From: an uncultured Polaribacter sp.
GTDB taxonomy: Bacteria; Bacteroidota; Bacteroidia; Flavobacteriales; Flavobacteriaceae
Direction: 5' to 3'
Assembly: GCA_943788045.1 (NCBI GenBank)
Contig: CALSOT010000006.1
Span: 682,001-746,000 of the forward strand
DNA: 64,000 nt
Position numbers and translations under genes: made by a program. This document shows, in pieces, positions 35,350-44,652 of the stretch (its first letter is position 1; every line of letters begins with the position of its first letter). The notes beneath the pieces are model-generated. The model worked only from the letters and a program-made list of their open reading frames with translations, searched no databases and was not told where the DNA came from.

Positions 35350-36291
35350 ATGCCTACAAATCAATTAGCCCCAAAACTTTTTGCGTGCTCACAAAGTACT
35401 GTTTTAGCAGAGAAAATAGCCAAAGAGTACAATACAGAATTAGGAAAAGTAACGACAACCCATTTTAGTGATGGCGAATTTCAGCCAGCTTTCGAAGAAT
35501 CTATAAGAGGAAGAAGAGTCTTTTTAATAGGTTCTACATTTCCAACAGCAGACAACTTAATGGAAATGTTATTGATGTTAGATGCAGCAAAAAGAGCATC
35601 GGCAAGACATATTACAGCAGTAATGCCTTATTTTGGGTGGGCAAGACAAGATAGAAAAGATAAGCCTAGAGTTGCAATAGGGGCCAAGTTAGTTGCAAAC
35701 TTGTTACAAACAGCCGGAGCCACAAGAATTATGACAATGGATTTGCATGCAGATCAGATTCAAGGTTTCTTTGAAAAGCCTGTTGACCATTTATATGCTT
35801 CAACCATTTTTATGCCATACATAGAAAGCTTAAAATTAGACAATTTAACAATTGCTTCTCCAGATATGGGAGGTTCTAAAAGAGCGTATGCGTATTCTAA
35901 ACACTTACACTCAGATGTTGTAATCTGCTACAAACAGCGTAAAAAAGCAAATGTAATAGGACACATGGAGCTAATTGGAGATGTTAAAGGTAAGAATGTA
36001 ATCCTAGTTGATGACATGATTGATACAGGAGGAACATTGGCACATGCAGCAGATTTAATGATGGAAAGAGGTGCTTTAAGCGTTCGTGCAATTTGTACAC
36101 ATCCAATACTTTCTGGCGGAGCATATGAGAAAATAGAAAATTCTGGGTTAACAGAATTAATTGTTTCAGATACAATTCCTTTAAAGAAGGCAACTTCTAA
36201 AATAAAAGTAGTATCTTGCGCGCCATTATTTGCTGATGTTATGCATAAAGTGCAAGATAACACTTCAATTAGTGGACAATTTTTAATGTAA
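35350..36291 (+). CDS. prs: ribose-phosphate pyrophosphokinase (PRPP synthetase)
   Basis: 313 residues, class I PRPP synthetase. The N-terminal domain has FACSQSTVLAEKIAKEYN and DGEFQPAFEESIRGRRVF; the PRPP-binding loop is ILVDDMIDTGGTLAHAADLM; the flag region YFGWARQDRKDKPRVAIGAKL and the metal-binding histidine MDLHADQIQGFF are present. It makes PRPP from ribose-5-P and ATP for nucleotide, His, Trp and NAD synthesis. A -7 TACTTTTG at 35308-35315 gives a leader of about 28-35 nt. It is divergent from tRNA-Leu and followed after 18 nt by the bL25 gene. Confidence 0.97.
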   Translation: MPTNQLAPKLFACSQSTVLAEKIAKEYNTELGKVTTTHFSDGEFQPAFEESIRGRRVFLIGSTFPTADNLMEMLLMLDAAKRASARHITAVMPYFGWARQDRKDKPRVAIGAKLVANLLQTAGATRIMTMDLHADQIQGFFEKPVDHLYASTIFMPYIESLKLDNLTIASPDMGGSKRAYAYSKHLHSDVVICYKQRKKANVIGHMELIGDVKGKNVILVDDMIDTGGTLAHAADLMMERGALSVRAICTHPILSGGAYEKIENSGLTELIVSDTIPLKKATSKIKVVSCAPLFADVMHKVQDNTSISGQFLM

Positions 36292-36309
36292 ATTTTAATA
36301 AAAACAGTA

Positions 36310-36912
36310 ATGAAATCAATTTCGATTAAAGGATCAAAAAGAGAAAGCGTAGGTAAAGTAGCAACTAAAGCCTTACGTAATGCTGGTATGGTTCCTTGCG
36401 TTATATACGGAGGAAAAACACCAATACACTTTTCAGCAGAAGAAAAAGCGTTTAAAAACTTGGTATTTACTCCAAATGTATATACAGCAAGTTTAGATGT
36501 TGATGGTCAAAAGGTAGAAGCAATATTACAAGATATTCAGTTTCACCCAGTAACCGACAGAATTATTCATGTAGATTTTTATCAAACATTTGATGATAAA
36601 GAAATTACAATGAACATACCTGTAAGATTAGTAGGAACTTCTCCAGGAGTATTAAATGGTGGTTCTTTACGTTTTACAAACCGTAAATTAAGAGTTAAGG
36701 CTTTGCCAGCTAATTTACCAGATTTTGTATCTGCTGACATTTCAGGATTAAAAATTGGAAGTAAATTATTGATATCATCAATAGTAAACGATGCTTATAC
36801 ATTTATGCACCCAGAAAATACTGTTGTTGTTCAGGTAAGAACTTCTCGTAATGCAACTGCAGAAGACGAAGAAGAAGGTACTGAAGAAGCTACAGAAGCT
36901 GCTGCAGAATAA
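36310..36912 (+). CDS. rplY: 50S ribosomal protein bL25 (CTC/TL5 form)
   Basis: 200 residues: an N-terminal bL25 domain (about 1-90; [28 protein letters not shown]) and the C-terminal TL5/CTC beta domain (about 95-185; [19 protein letters not shown]), with an acidic tail ([16 protein letters not shown]). It binds 5S rRNA in the large subunit. It begins 18 nt after prs and is followed by a terminator, so prs-rplY is an operon, common in Bacteroidota. Confidence 0.95.
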   Translation: MKSISIKGSKRESVGKVATKALRNAGMVPCVIYGGKTPIHFSAEEKAFKNLVFTPNVYTASLDVDGQKVEAILQDIQFHPVTDRIIHVDFYQTFDDKEITMNIPVRLVGTSPGVLNGGSLRFTNRKLRVKALPANLPDFVSADISGLKIGSKLLISSIVNDAYTFMHPENTVVVQVRTSRNATAEDEEEGTEEATEAAAE

Positions 36913-36933
36913 ATTTTGCAAACATATTTTATA

Positions 36934-36964
36934 AAAAGCGTTACAGACCTGTAACGCTTTTTTT
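36934..36964 (+). terminator. terminator after prs-rplY
   Basis: A hairpin AAAAAGCGTTACAG / TGTAACGCTTTTT with a 3-nt loop region and a run of T, 21 nt past the bL25 stop. Confidence 0.88.
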
Positions 36965-36983
36965 ATTTTAGTATTTTTGGCGA

Positions 36984-37613
36984 ATGAATTTAAGAAACTT
37001 CTTTTCTAATTTATTTAGAACAAAAGAGGAAACTAAAGAAGAATTGATGAAAAAGTTTTTAATTGTTGGTTTAGGTAACATTGGCGATAAGTATACAAAT
37101 ACGCGTCATAATATCGGTTTTAAAATTCTTGATGAAGTTGCAGAAGAAAATAAGGCAACCTTTGAAACTGAAAAGTTAGGAGAGGTGGCTACATTTCGAT
37201 TTAAAGGAAGAACTTTTATTCTTTTAAAGCCAAGTACGTTTATGAATTTAAGTGGAAAAGCAGTGAAATATTGGATGGATAAAGAAAATATAGCTTTAGA
37301 AAATATTTTAATCGTTACAGACGATGTACATATAGACTTTGGTTGTATTAGGTTAAAAGCGAAAGGTTCTGCTGGTGGACATAATGGATTAAAGGATATT
37401 CAAGAAAAGTTAAACACCCAACAATATGCTCGATTTAGATTTGGAGTTGGTGGTAATTACAGTAAAGGGAGACAGGCCGACTTTGTGCTTGGAGAATGGA
37501 GTAAAGAAGAAACGAGCATGTTAATAGAGCGTTTACCAATTTCAGCAAAAATAATTCCTTCTTTTGGTACTGCTGGTTTGGCAAATACCATGAATACCTT
37601 TAATGGAAAATAA
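36984..37613 (+). CDS. pth: peptidyl-tRNA hydrolase
   Basis: 209 residues from ATG 36984; an internal ATG at 37047 (MKKFLIVGLGNIG) would give a 188-residue enzyme of usual length. The N-terminal 21 residues are a charged extension common in annotated flavobacterial Pth, so the start is uncertain. Catalytic features: GLGNIGDKYTNTRHNIGF with the His of TRHNIG, and KPSTFMNLSG; GSAGGHNGLKDI binds the CCA end. It recycles peptidyl-tRNA. A TATTTTTG at 36972-36979 only 4 nt before the first ATG may be its -7 box. A terminator follows at 37632-37675. Confidence 0.94.
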   Translation: MNLRNFFSNLFRTKEETKEELMKKFLIVGLGNIGDKYTNTRHNIGFKILDEVAEENKATFETEKLGEVATFRFKGRTFILLKPSTFMNLSGKAVKYWMDKENIALENILIVTDDVHIDFGCIRLKAKGSAGGHNGLKDIQEKLNTQQYARFRFGVGGNYSKGRQADFVLGEWSKEETSMLIERLPISAKIIPSFGTAGLANTMNTFNGK

Positions 37614-37631
37614 TTCCCTAATTTTTAAGAA

Positions 37632-37675
37632 ATAAAAAAGCTGTCTATAATTGTATTATAGACAGCTTTTTTTAT
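37632..37675. terminator. bidirectional terminator between pth and the queD-like gene
   Basis: A long hairpin, arms about 17 bp (core GCTGTCTATAA / TTATAGACAGC), with A6 and T7 outer tracts. It separates convergent transcripts. Confidence 0.9.
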
Positions 37676-37701
37676 ATTATAATTAATTTTTAGAGAATTA
37701 G

Positions 37702-38151
37702 CTAATTATCACTAGCATACCATTCTGCAAAGCTCGAATCTGTTTCTTGTAATTTTATAGAGTGTAATTTGATGGTTTTTGGCAATCGTTTTTTTAACTT
37801 ATCAGCAAAATCAATTACCATCATTTCTGTTGTTGGTTGATAATCTGTAAGTAAAACGTGGTGTTCTCTTTTAATTAGCTCATTGGCTAATTCTAAATGT
37901 GGTGTATTTTTATTGAATACAGTTGCGTGATCAAAAACATCAACAATTTCTTCATTTACGATTTTTTTTAAATCGCCAAAATCTAAAACCATTCCGTATT
38001 TTACATTTTTTGGATCGGAGATAGGGGATCCAATTACGGTCACAAATAATTTATAAGAATGCCCGTGTAAATTTTTACACTTACCATCATAACCATATAA
38101 AGCATGACCTGCTTCAAAAGTAAATTGCTTAGTAATTCTAATTGAGCTCAT
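37702..38151 (-). CDS. queD: 6-carboxytetrahydropterin synthase / 6-pyruvoyl-tetrahydropterin synthase family (QueD)
   Basis: 149 residues of the tunnelling fold. Zinc ligands are His in FEAGHALYGYDGKC and HGHSY (NLHGHSYKLF), with the catalytic Cys in GKCKNLHGH; TTEMMVIDF and the C-terminal KLQETDSSFAEW carry the substrate-binding Glu. It makes 6-carboxy-tetrahydropterin in queuosine synthesis; the PTPS activity of eukaryotic relatives cannot be excluded. No other queuosine gene is adjacent. Confidence 0.9.
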   Translation of the reverse strand: MSSIRITKQFTFEAGHALYGYDGKCKNLHGHSYKLFVTVIGSPISDPKNVKYGMVLDFGDLKKIVNEEIVDVFDHATVFNKNTPHLELANELIKREHHVLLTDYQPTTEMMVIDFADKLKKRLPKTIKLHSIKLQETDSSFAEWYASDN

Positions 38152-38249
38152 TAATGTACATTTCTAAATTTGCTGCAAAAGTAAACAATAATTAATCCTA
38201 TTGCTAATCCTATAAATAAAAAAATCTAGCTATTATTTGTGTTTTGTTA

Positions 38250-39746
38250 TCACTTAATTAAAAAGCTATCTAAAACATCAGCAATTTTTCTATTGTCAGA
38301 TAATTGCGGAATTTTATTTTGTCCTCCAAATTTGCCAATAGATTTCATATACTCATGAAAACCACCTTTTTTTACTTTTCTAATGACTAGAGGGCGTAGC
38401 ACTTTTCCTTTAATTAAATCTAAATAATAGATGTTTTGAGTTTGCATTGAAGCGTCAATTTTAGCTGCAAAATCGTCTAGATTTTCGGGCTCATTTTCAA
38501 ACTCTATAAACCATTCGTGATAAGGTAAACCATTTTTTGGGTTTACTTGTGGGGCTACTGTAAACTCACTAATATTTATTGGTGTTCCTAGAATAGAATC
38601 GTTTAACGCCTTTTCTACCTCCTTACCAATAACGTGTTCGCCAAAGGCGGATATAAAATGTTTAATTCTTCCAGTAACTTTAATTCGATAAGGTTTTGTT
38701 GATGTAAATTCTACAGTATCACCAATATTATATCCCCAAAGTCCAGCTGTTGTGTTTAAAATGATGACATAATTTACACCAATTTTCACATCTCTTAAAG
38801 AAATCCTTGTTGGATTTTCATCAAAAAACTCAGTCGCAGGAATAAACTCATAGAAAATCCCTGAATCTAATTGCAATAGCATGCCTTTTTCTGTTTGTGA
38901 GTCTTGATATGCAATAAAGCCCTCTGATGCAGGATACAATTCTATATAATCGATCTTTTTACCAATTAAACTTTCGAACTTATTTTTATAAGGTTCAAAA
39001 TTTACACCTCCATAAATAAAGAAGTTAAAATTCGGGAACAGTTCTGAAACTGATTTCCCAGTTTTCTCAATTAATTTTTCAAAATACATTTGCACCCAAG
39101 AAGGAATTCCGCTTATTACAGACATATCTTCATTTACGGTTTCTTCTACAATTGCATTTACCTTAGTATCCCAATCTTCTATGCAATTGGTTTTCCAGGA
39201 TGGCAAACGATTTTTGAGTAAGTAATTAGGAACATAATGCGCTGCAATACCACTTAATCTACCCAATTTTACTCCGTTTTTATCTTGTAAAACAGGACTT
39301 CCTTGTAAGAAAATCATTTTTCCGTTTACAAAACTTGCATCATTTTTTTCAACGATATAAAACAGCATTGCATTTTTTGCTGCCTTGATATGCGTGGGCA
39401 TAGAGTCTTTGGTAATTGGTATGTATTTTGCGCCAGAAGTTGTTCCAGATGTTTTTGCAAAATAGAGCGGCTTTCCTGTCCAAAGAACATCAGATTCTCC
39501 TGCCACTACTCTATCTACATACTTTCTTAAACCTTCATAATCGGTAACTTTTACTTGTTTTTTAAAGTCTTCATAATTAGATATTTTATCAAAATTATGA
39601 TCTTTTCCAAAGGCAGTTTTACGACCTTTAGAGAGTAGTTTTTTAAAAACTTTTTCTTGTGTTTTATGAGGGTTATTAGCCCATTTGTAAACTTTTTTAG
39701 TGGCTATTTTAGCAAATGGAATAGCAAAAGTAGATTTGAGACTCAT
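38250..39746 (-). CDS. GH3-like acyl-adenylating enzyme
   Basis: 498 residues, a bacterial GH3 auxin-responsive-promoter family member. The ATP motif YFAKTSGTTSGAKYIPIT is near residue 110, LYPASEGFIAYQD is motif 2-like near 265, and VTGRIKHFISAFGEHVIG is the motif 3/hinge region near 355. Plant relatives conjugate amino acids to acyl acids; the bacterial substrate is unknown. Its ATG overlaps the stop of the upstream M23 peptidase (TAATG), so translation is coupled and the two may act on the same envelope process (inference). Confidence 0.85.
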   Translation of the reverse strand: MSLKSTFAIPFAKIATKKVYKWANNPHKTQEKVFKKLLSKGRKTAFGKDHNFDKISNYEDFKKQVKVTDYEGLRKYVDRVVAGESDVLWTGKPLYFAKTSGTTSGAKYIPITKDSMPTHIKAAKNAMLFYIVEKNDASFVNGKMIFLQGSPVLQDKNGVKLGRLSGIAAHYVPNYLLKNRLPSWKTNCIEDWDTKVNAIVEETVNEDMSVISGIPSWVQMYFEKLIEKTGKSVSELFPNFNFFIYGGVNFEPYKNKFESLIGKKIDYIELYPASEGFIAYQDSQTEKGMLLQLDSGIFYEFIPATEFFDENPTRISLRDVKIGVNYVIILNTTAGLWGYNIGDTVEFTSTKPYRIKVTGRIKHFISAFGEHVIGKEVEKALNDSILGTPINISEFTVAPQVNPKNGLPYHEWFIEFENEPENLDDFAAKIDASMQTQNIYYLDLIKGKVLRPLVIRKVKKGGFHEYMKSIGKFGGQNKIPQLSDNRKIADVLDSFLIK

Positions 39747-40636
39747 TATTTAAAATCTATAAAATTTGTTGGATTTACGGCATAACCGCCGTTCCAAAGT
39801 TCAAAATGTAAATGAGGTCCTGTAGTTAATTCTCCTGTAGAACCTAAAGTGGCAATTACTTCACCAGACTTTACAAAATCGCCTTGTTCTCTCAATAAAT
39901 TACCATTGTGTTTGTAGGTAGAAATATATTCTTTGGCATGTTTTATAATGATAACATACCCCGTTTCAATCGTCCAACCAGAAAAAATAACAGTGCCATC
40001 TGCAGCTGCCTTTATGGGCGCACCAATCTCAGCGGTAATGTCTACTGCAAAGTGTTTAGAGGTAGCGTCAAAATTTTGAGAAATAATTCCGTTTAAAGGA
40101 GCGAAAAAGACAATTTTCACATTACTTCTAGCATTTTTTTGTAAAGAAAAACGAGTTTCACTTTCTATTTTTTCTCTAAATAAAGAATCTTCTTTTGTCG
40201 CATATAATTCACTTTTTTCAATTAATCGACGCTTTGCTTTCGTTAAAACAGAATCGATACTTTCCGCTTCTATTTCACCTGTTAAAACAGGTTTTAGTGC
40301 TCTTGTATAATTTTCTAAAAAGGCTAACCTTGTTTTAAGAGAGTCTACTTCTAATGTGGCTTTAACCGCATTAGATTTTAATTTTGAGGAAGAGTATCCC
40401 GGAATGTATTCTTTTATAGGTGTAAATGCGATTAAAACAATTGTACCTGCAATTATTAAAATAGAAAGAACACCACTTAAAACAAATACATTTAATCTTG
40501 ATAGTTTTAATGAAAAGCGTTCTTCAAAAGTGTCTTCATTTAAAACAACTAACCTGTATTTAGCGGTTAGTTTTTTTTTGAATTTCCCTTTCTTTTTATC
40601 TTTAGTGCTCACAAAAATTTGTTTTATCGATAACAA
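39746..40636 (-). CDS. M23 family peptidoglycan endopeptidase-like membrane protein
   Basis: 296 residues. A cytoplasmic basic N-terminus and one membrane helix (about 50-72) are followed by a periplasmic coiled coil and a LytM/M23 domain (about 180-290) with VKSGEVIATLGSTGELT and the TGPHLHFELW metal-binding H-x-H. The other H site reads KHFAVDIT rather than the usual H-x-G-x-D, so catalysis may be lost. This is typical of the cell-division or shape M23 anchors of Bacteroidota. It overlaps the GH3-like gene by one base. Confidence 0.88.
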   Translation of the reverse strand: MLSIKQIFVSTKDKKKGKFKKKLTAKYRLVVLNEDTFEERFSLKLSRLNVFVLSGVLSILIIAGTIVLIAFTPIKEYIPGYSSSKLKSNAVKATLEVDSLKTRLAFLENYTRALKPVLTGEIEAESIDSVLTKAKRRLIEKSELYATKEDSLFREKIESETRFSLQKNARSNVKIVFFAPLNGIISQNFDATSKHFAVDITAEIGAPIKAAADGTVIFSGWTIETGYVIIIKHAKEYISTYKHNGNLLREQGDFVKSGEVIATLGSTGELTTGPHLHFELWNGGYAVNPTNFIDFK

Positions 40637-40693
40637 ATATACAATGAAACCTTCGCAAGGCTTATTAAGTTTGTTAACGTAATAATAATAAAA

Positions 40694-41275
40694 TTATTTT
40701 TTATAAAAATTCATTTCATCTATGTATTCCCATACTTCTTGGGTTAAAAGTGGCGCTACGTTTTTTTTGTCTTTAATTGCGTTTCTAATCATAGTAGAAG
40801 AAATTTGTACAATAGGTGCAGCTATTTTATGAATTTTAGGATGTTTATCAAACTGTGTTTCTGTTTTTCCTTCAGAAATTCTTGGGTAAACATAAATGTG
40901 ATGATGTTCTAAAATAGTTTCATAATTTTTCCATTTATGTAAACTTTTTAAATTGTCTTCTCCCATAATCAAACAAAACTCTTTGTTTGGGTATGCCTCA
41001 GTAATTTGTGCTAATGTATAAACCGTGTAATTGGGTTGCGGTAATTTAAACTCAATGTTAGAAGGCTTTATTTTAGGGTAGTTTTCTGTTGCTCTGTAAA
41101 CCAATTCAAATCGATGATTATTATCGAGTAAAGAGTTTTTCTTTTTAAATGGATTATGAGGTGTTACGACCATCCAAACTTCATCTAAGTCTGAGTGTTC
41201 AACCATATGATTGGCAATAATTAAATGGCCAATATGAATAGGGTTAAAGGTGCCAAAATATAAACCGATCTTCAT
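40694..41275 (-). CDS. nadD: nicotinate-nucleotide adenylyltransferase
   Basis: 193 residues. The nucleotidyltransferase motif is GLYFGTFNPIHIGHLIIA (GxFxPxHxGH) and the C-terminal ISSTMIRNAIKDKK is the ISSTxIR motif. It adenylates nicotinate mononucleotide to deamido-NAD. The start is 1 nt after the gmk stop on the same strand, so gmk-nadD are coupled, a usual flavobacterial arrangement. Confidence 0.95.
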   Translation of the reverse strand: MKIGLYFGTFNPIHIGHLIIANHMVEHSDLDEVWMVVTPHNPFKKKNSLLDNNHRFELVYRATENYPKIKPSNIEFKLPQPNYTVYTLAQITEAYPNKEFCLIMGEDNLKSLHKWKNYETILEHHHIYVYPRISEGKTETQFDKHPKIHKIAAPIVQISSTMIRNAIKDKKNVAPLLTQEVWEYIDEMNFYKK

Positions 41276-41276
41276 C

Positions 41277-41864
41277 TTATACCTTATCTAATTCTAAAAA
41301 ATCACTGATTAAGTTTTCTGCTTCTTTTAAAGCATCTTCTAAAATATAGTTTTTAATAATTTTATCAAATTGTGGTGCAGTTGCTAATTCTACAGAGGCT
41401 TTTGCGATGCGCATATTTATTTTATCTTCACTTTCTGTAGAGCGCTTTTTTAATCGAATCTTTAGCTCATCTACACTTGGTGGTTTTACAAAAACAGCTA
41501 AAGTTTCTTCCGGAAATTTATGCTTAATTCGCAATCCACCAACAACATCAATATCAAAAATAACATGTTTTTTTAATGCCCAAATTCTTTCAATTTCACT
41601 TTTTAAAGTTCCGTAAAAGTTATCTCTATAAACCTCTTCCCATTCTAAAAATTTATCAGATTTAATTTTATCTTTAAATTCTCTTAAATTGATAAAGTAA
41701 TAATCTTCTCCTTCTTTTTCTTCTCCTCTAGGTTCTCTAGAAGTTGCAGAAATAGAAAACTCTAAATTAAACCTTTCTTGTTGTAATAAGTGGCGTACAA
41801 TGGTTGTTTTACCTGAGCCGGAAGGAGCAGAAAAGACAAATAATTTTCCTTTAAAATCTGACAT
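41277..41864 (-). CDS. gmk: guanylate kinase
   Basis: 195 residues from ATG 41864 (MSDFKGKLFVF). An ATG at 41885 would add seven residues. The P-loop is SAPSGSGKTTIV, ATSREPRGEEKEGEDYYF holds the GMP-binding residues, and VIFDIDVVGGLRI follows. It makes GDP from GMP. Located between yicC and nadD on the minus strand. Short inverted repeats (GCTGAA/TTCAGC) lie in the yicC-gmk gap. Confidence 0.95.
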   Translation of the reverse strand: MSDFKGKLFVFSAPSGSGKTTIVRHLLQQERFNLEFSISATSREPRGEEKEGEDYYFINLREFKDKIKSDKFLEWEEVYRDNFYGTLKSEIERIWALKKHVIFDIDVVGGLRIKHKFPEETLAVFVKPPSVDELKIRLKKRSTESEDKINMRIAKASVELATAPQFDKIIKNYILEDALKEAENLISDFLELDKV

Positions 41865-41957
41865 GAATTCTCTAATTTTTGTCATTCTGAATTTTTTTCA
41901 GAATCTTGTTTACTAATATTGAGAGGCTGAAAAGAAGTTCAGCTTGCTTTCTTTTTG

Positions 41958-42824
41958 TTAAAGAACGTTTAAAATTTGTTCTTTAATTTGTTCTAACTCG
42001 TTTTTCATTTGAATTACTGCTTTTTGCATAGGTGCAAAATTGGCTTTAGAACCCGTTGTATTTATTTCTCGGCCCATTTCTTGAACAATAAATCCTAATT
42101 TTTTACCATTAGAGTTTTCTGAGCTTAATGTTTGTAAAAAATAATCGAGATGATTTGCTAAACGAACTTTTTCTTCGTTAATATCTAATTTTTCTAAGTA
42201 ATAAATAAGTTCTTGTTCAAAACGATTTTCATCAGTAGCTACTTTTAAATCATCAATAGCCTTTTGTAAGCGTGTTTTTACGTTTTCTACTCTATCACCG
42301 TCTAAAGCTTTTACTTCTTCTAAATAGGTTTTAATATTTGCAATTCGTTCTTTAAAATCTATTTCTAAAGAAGTAGCTTCATCGATTCGATACTGTACAA
42401 TATCTTTAATAGCAATGTCAATATTTTCGTTGATAAGATTCCACTCGTTTTCATCAAGTTCCTCTCGTTCTGTTTTTAATGCATCAGGCATTCTTACAGC
42501 CATTTTTAGCAATTCAACATCATTAGAAGATTCTGTTTGAACGACACTTCTAAGTTGTTGCATATATTCTTTTACAACTCCGTGATTAATAGTTGTAGAA
42601 GTTTCATCAGCAGTCATTTCTACAAAAATTGAAAAATCTACTTTACCACGAACTAAAGCACTTGCTAATTTTTTACGCACGGCTAACTCTTTCTCCTTAT
42701 AGTAAGAAGGAATTCTAACGTTTAAATCGAGGTTTTTACTGTTTAAGGATTTAATTTCTATAGTAACTTTTTTTGTAGGTAATTGTAATACAGATTTACC
42801 ATAACCAGTCATAGATTGAATCAT
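41958..42824 (-). CDS. YicC family protein
   Basis: 288 residues beginning MIQSMTGYGKS, the invariant start of YicC, with the N-terminal domain (about 1-155) and the C-terminal DUF1732 domain (about 205-288; NHLDYFLQTLSS, GFIVQEMGREINTTGSKA). E. coli YicC is an endoribonuclease linked to small-RNA turnover; by homology this may be too. It precedes gmk on the same strand, a conserved neighbourhood. Confidence 0.93.
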   Translation of the reverse strand: MIQSMTGYGKSVLQLPTKKVTIEIKSLNSKNLDLNVRIPSYYKEKELAVRKKLASALVRGKVDFSIFVEMTADETSTTINHGVVKEYMQQLRSVVQTESSNDVELLKMAVRMPDALKTEREELDENEWNLINENIDIAIKDIVQYRIDEATSLEIDFKERIANIKTYLEEVKALDGDRVENVKTRLQKAIDDLKVATDENRFEQELIYYLEKLDINEEKVRLANHLDYFLQTLSSENSNGKKLGFIVQEMGREINTTGSKANFAPMQKAVIQMKNELEQIKEQILNVL

Positions 42825-42860
42825 AAAATCAACGTTTTAAATGAAGGACAAATATAGTTT

Positions 42861-43757
42861 TTATTTAACAGAACTATCTATTTGTTTGGTTACTAAATAT
42901 ACACCCGAAAAGATGAGTAATGTTGCTACTATCTTTACAAAGTGTAAAGAGTCACTACCAACAATTAGTGCGTAAATTGTTGCAATTACAGGTTGCAAAT
43001 AAATAAAAACACTTACAGTTGTTGGTTTTAATTTAGATAAACCATACAAATTGAAAAGATAGGTAACGCAAGAAGTAAAGATAACCACAAAACCAATACT
43101 CCAATAAATAGTTGTTGGTATTTCTTGCCATGTAACTTCTCTTAATTCATTATAACCAAAAGGAATCGTAAAAAATAATCCGAATAAATACAACCACTTT
43201 ACAAGGGTAATTGGATGGTATTTTTCAATCAAACTTTTAGAGATTACCAAATATAACCCATATGAAGCCGCGTTTATAAAAACTAAAAAATTACCCCAGT
43301 TACTATTAGTTGCTCCAATGTCTTGTGCGTTGCCATATGTGATTAATATAATGGCTCCTATTAAACCTATAAGAATGCCTAAAACTTTTTGTTTACCAAT
43401 AGCTTTTTTAATTAAAATACTAGAAAAAATTAATACCATAATTGGTGAAGTTACCATCATAACAGAGGCGCTTATTGGTGTTGTTAAGCTTAATCCTTTA
43501 AAAAAGGTAAGCATGTTTAAACCAACACCAAAAAAGGAAGCGATTAGTATTTTTTTGTAATCAGATTTGTCTATTTTCTGATGTTTGATAAATAAACTAA
43601 GCATCCAAAAAATAGCAGTTGATCCTATGATTCGTATTAATATAAAACCAAAAGGTTTTACATAAACAGGCATTACTTCTTTAGCAATTGTATAAGTAAT
43701 ACCGTAAATTACGGTGGCTATAGAAACAGCAATTAGTGCTAATGTTCTTTGCTTCAT
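42861..43757 (-). CDS. EamA/DMT-superfamily transporter
   Basis: 298 residues from ATG 43757 (MKQRTLALIAVSIATVIYG); the open frame to 43814 adds a polar, unlikely leader. Ten transmembrane segments in two EamA repeats (about 8-140 and 155-290). Substrate unknown; relatives export amino acids or metabolites. Positioned 36 bp upstream of yicC on the same strand, probably co-transcribed. Confidence 0.87.
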   Translation of the reverse strand: MKQRTLALIAVSIATVIYGITYTIAKEVMPVYVKPFGFILIRIIGSTAIFWMLSLFIKHQKIDKSDYKKILIASFFGVGLNMLTFFKGLSLTTPISASVMMVTSPIMVLIFSSILIKKAIGKQKVLGILIGLIGAIILITYGNAQDIGATNSNWGNFLVFINAASYGLYLVISKSLIEKYHPITLVKWLYLFGLFFTIPFGYNELREVTWQEIPTTIYWSIGFVVIFTSCVTYLFNLYGLSKLKPTTVSVFIYLQPVIATIYALIVGSDSLHFVKIVATLLIFSGVYLVTKQIDSSVK

Positions 43758-43998
43758 AAAAAAATTATAAAATAAAGTGCAAATTTGATGATAAATTTTA
43801 AATCTATTGCACAAAAGAAGAGCTTCAAGTAAATATTGTTCTGTTTTAAACTTGGTTGTTTTAAAATTTGCTTATTTCATTGAGGTTTGTTCTAAAGAAA
43901 GGGGTTGTTTATAGCGAATTTCGTTTTTCTTAATTTAGTTACTGTCTTCATACAAACGTTAAACAATTTCTTTACATTTGTGGATATAATTTAAAAAA

Positions 43999-44652
43999 AT
44001 GATCATTCATCACTTACAAGAAAAAAACTCAATTCTTAATAAATTCATTTCTGAAATTAGAGATGTAAACGTTCAAAAAGATTCACTTAGATTTAGACGA
44101 AATATTGAAAGAATAGGGGAAGTTCTTGGTTACGAGTTGAGTAAAGAGTTATCATATTTTAATGTTTCTGTGAATACTCCTCTGGGTAATAAGGAAGAAA
44201 AACTACCAAATAAAGATGTTGTTTTGTGCTCAATATTAAGAGCTGGTTTGCCCTTGCACCAAGGCTTATTAAATTATTTTGATGATGCAGAAAGTGCTTT
44301 TATTTCGGCGTACAGACATCACCCAAATAATGATGCAACGTTCGAAATTATTGTAGAGTATTTTGCATCACCATCCATAGAAAATAAAACACTACTATTG
44401 GCAGATCCGATGCTGGCAACCGGACAATCGTTGGTTTCTGTTTATGAGGCAATAAAAAAACAAGGAGTTGCAAAAGAGATTCATATTTTAGCTGTTATTG
44501 GTTCTATGGAAGGTATTGAATTTATAAAAGATAAATTTCCTGAAAACACACATTTATGGATCGCCGCAATAGATGCTACACTAGATAATAAAGGATACAT
44601 TGTTCCTGGTTTGGGAGATGCTGGCGATTTGGCTTTTGGCGCTAAATTGTAG
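43999..44652 (+). CDS. upp: uracil phosphoribosyltransferase
   Basis: 217 residues with the type I PRT signature LLADPMLATGQSLVSVYEA and the uracil site (GYIVPGLGDAGDLAFG at the C-terminus). LRAGLPLHQGLLNYF lies in the core. It salvages uracil to UMP with PRPP. A -7 TACATTTG at 43973-43980 lies 18 nt before the ATG. The stop overlaps the convergent DUF6427 gene by 11 nt. Confidence 0.96.
   Translation: MIIHHLQEKNSILNKFISEIRDVNVQKDSLRFRRNIERIGEVLGYELSKELSYFNVSVNTPLGNKEEKLPNKDVVLCSILRAGLPLHQGLLNYFDDAESAFISAYRHHPNNDATFEIIVEYFASPSIENKTLLLADPMLATGQSLVSVYEAIKKQGVAKEIHILAVIGSMEGIEFIKDKFPENTHLWIAAIDATLDNKGYIVPGLGDAGDLAFGAKL

Noticed and set aside
35141..35368. 75-codon plus-strand frame starting MYSRWESNPHS
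   Set aside because: It runs antisense through tRNA-Leu. This SRWESNPHS-type peptide is a well-known artefact of tRNA sequence and lies over the tRNA and the prs promoter.
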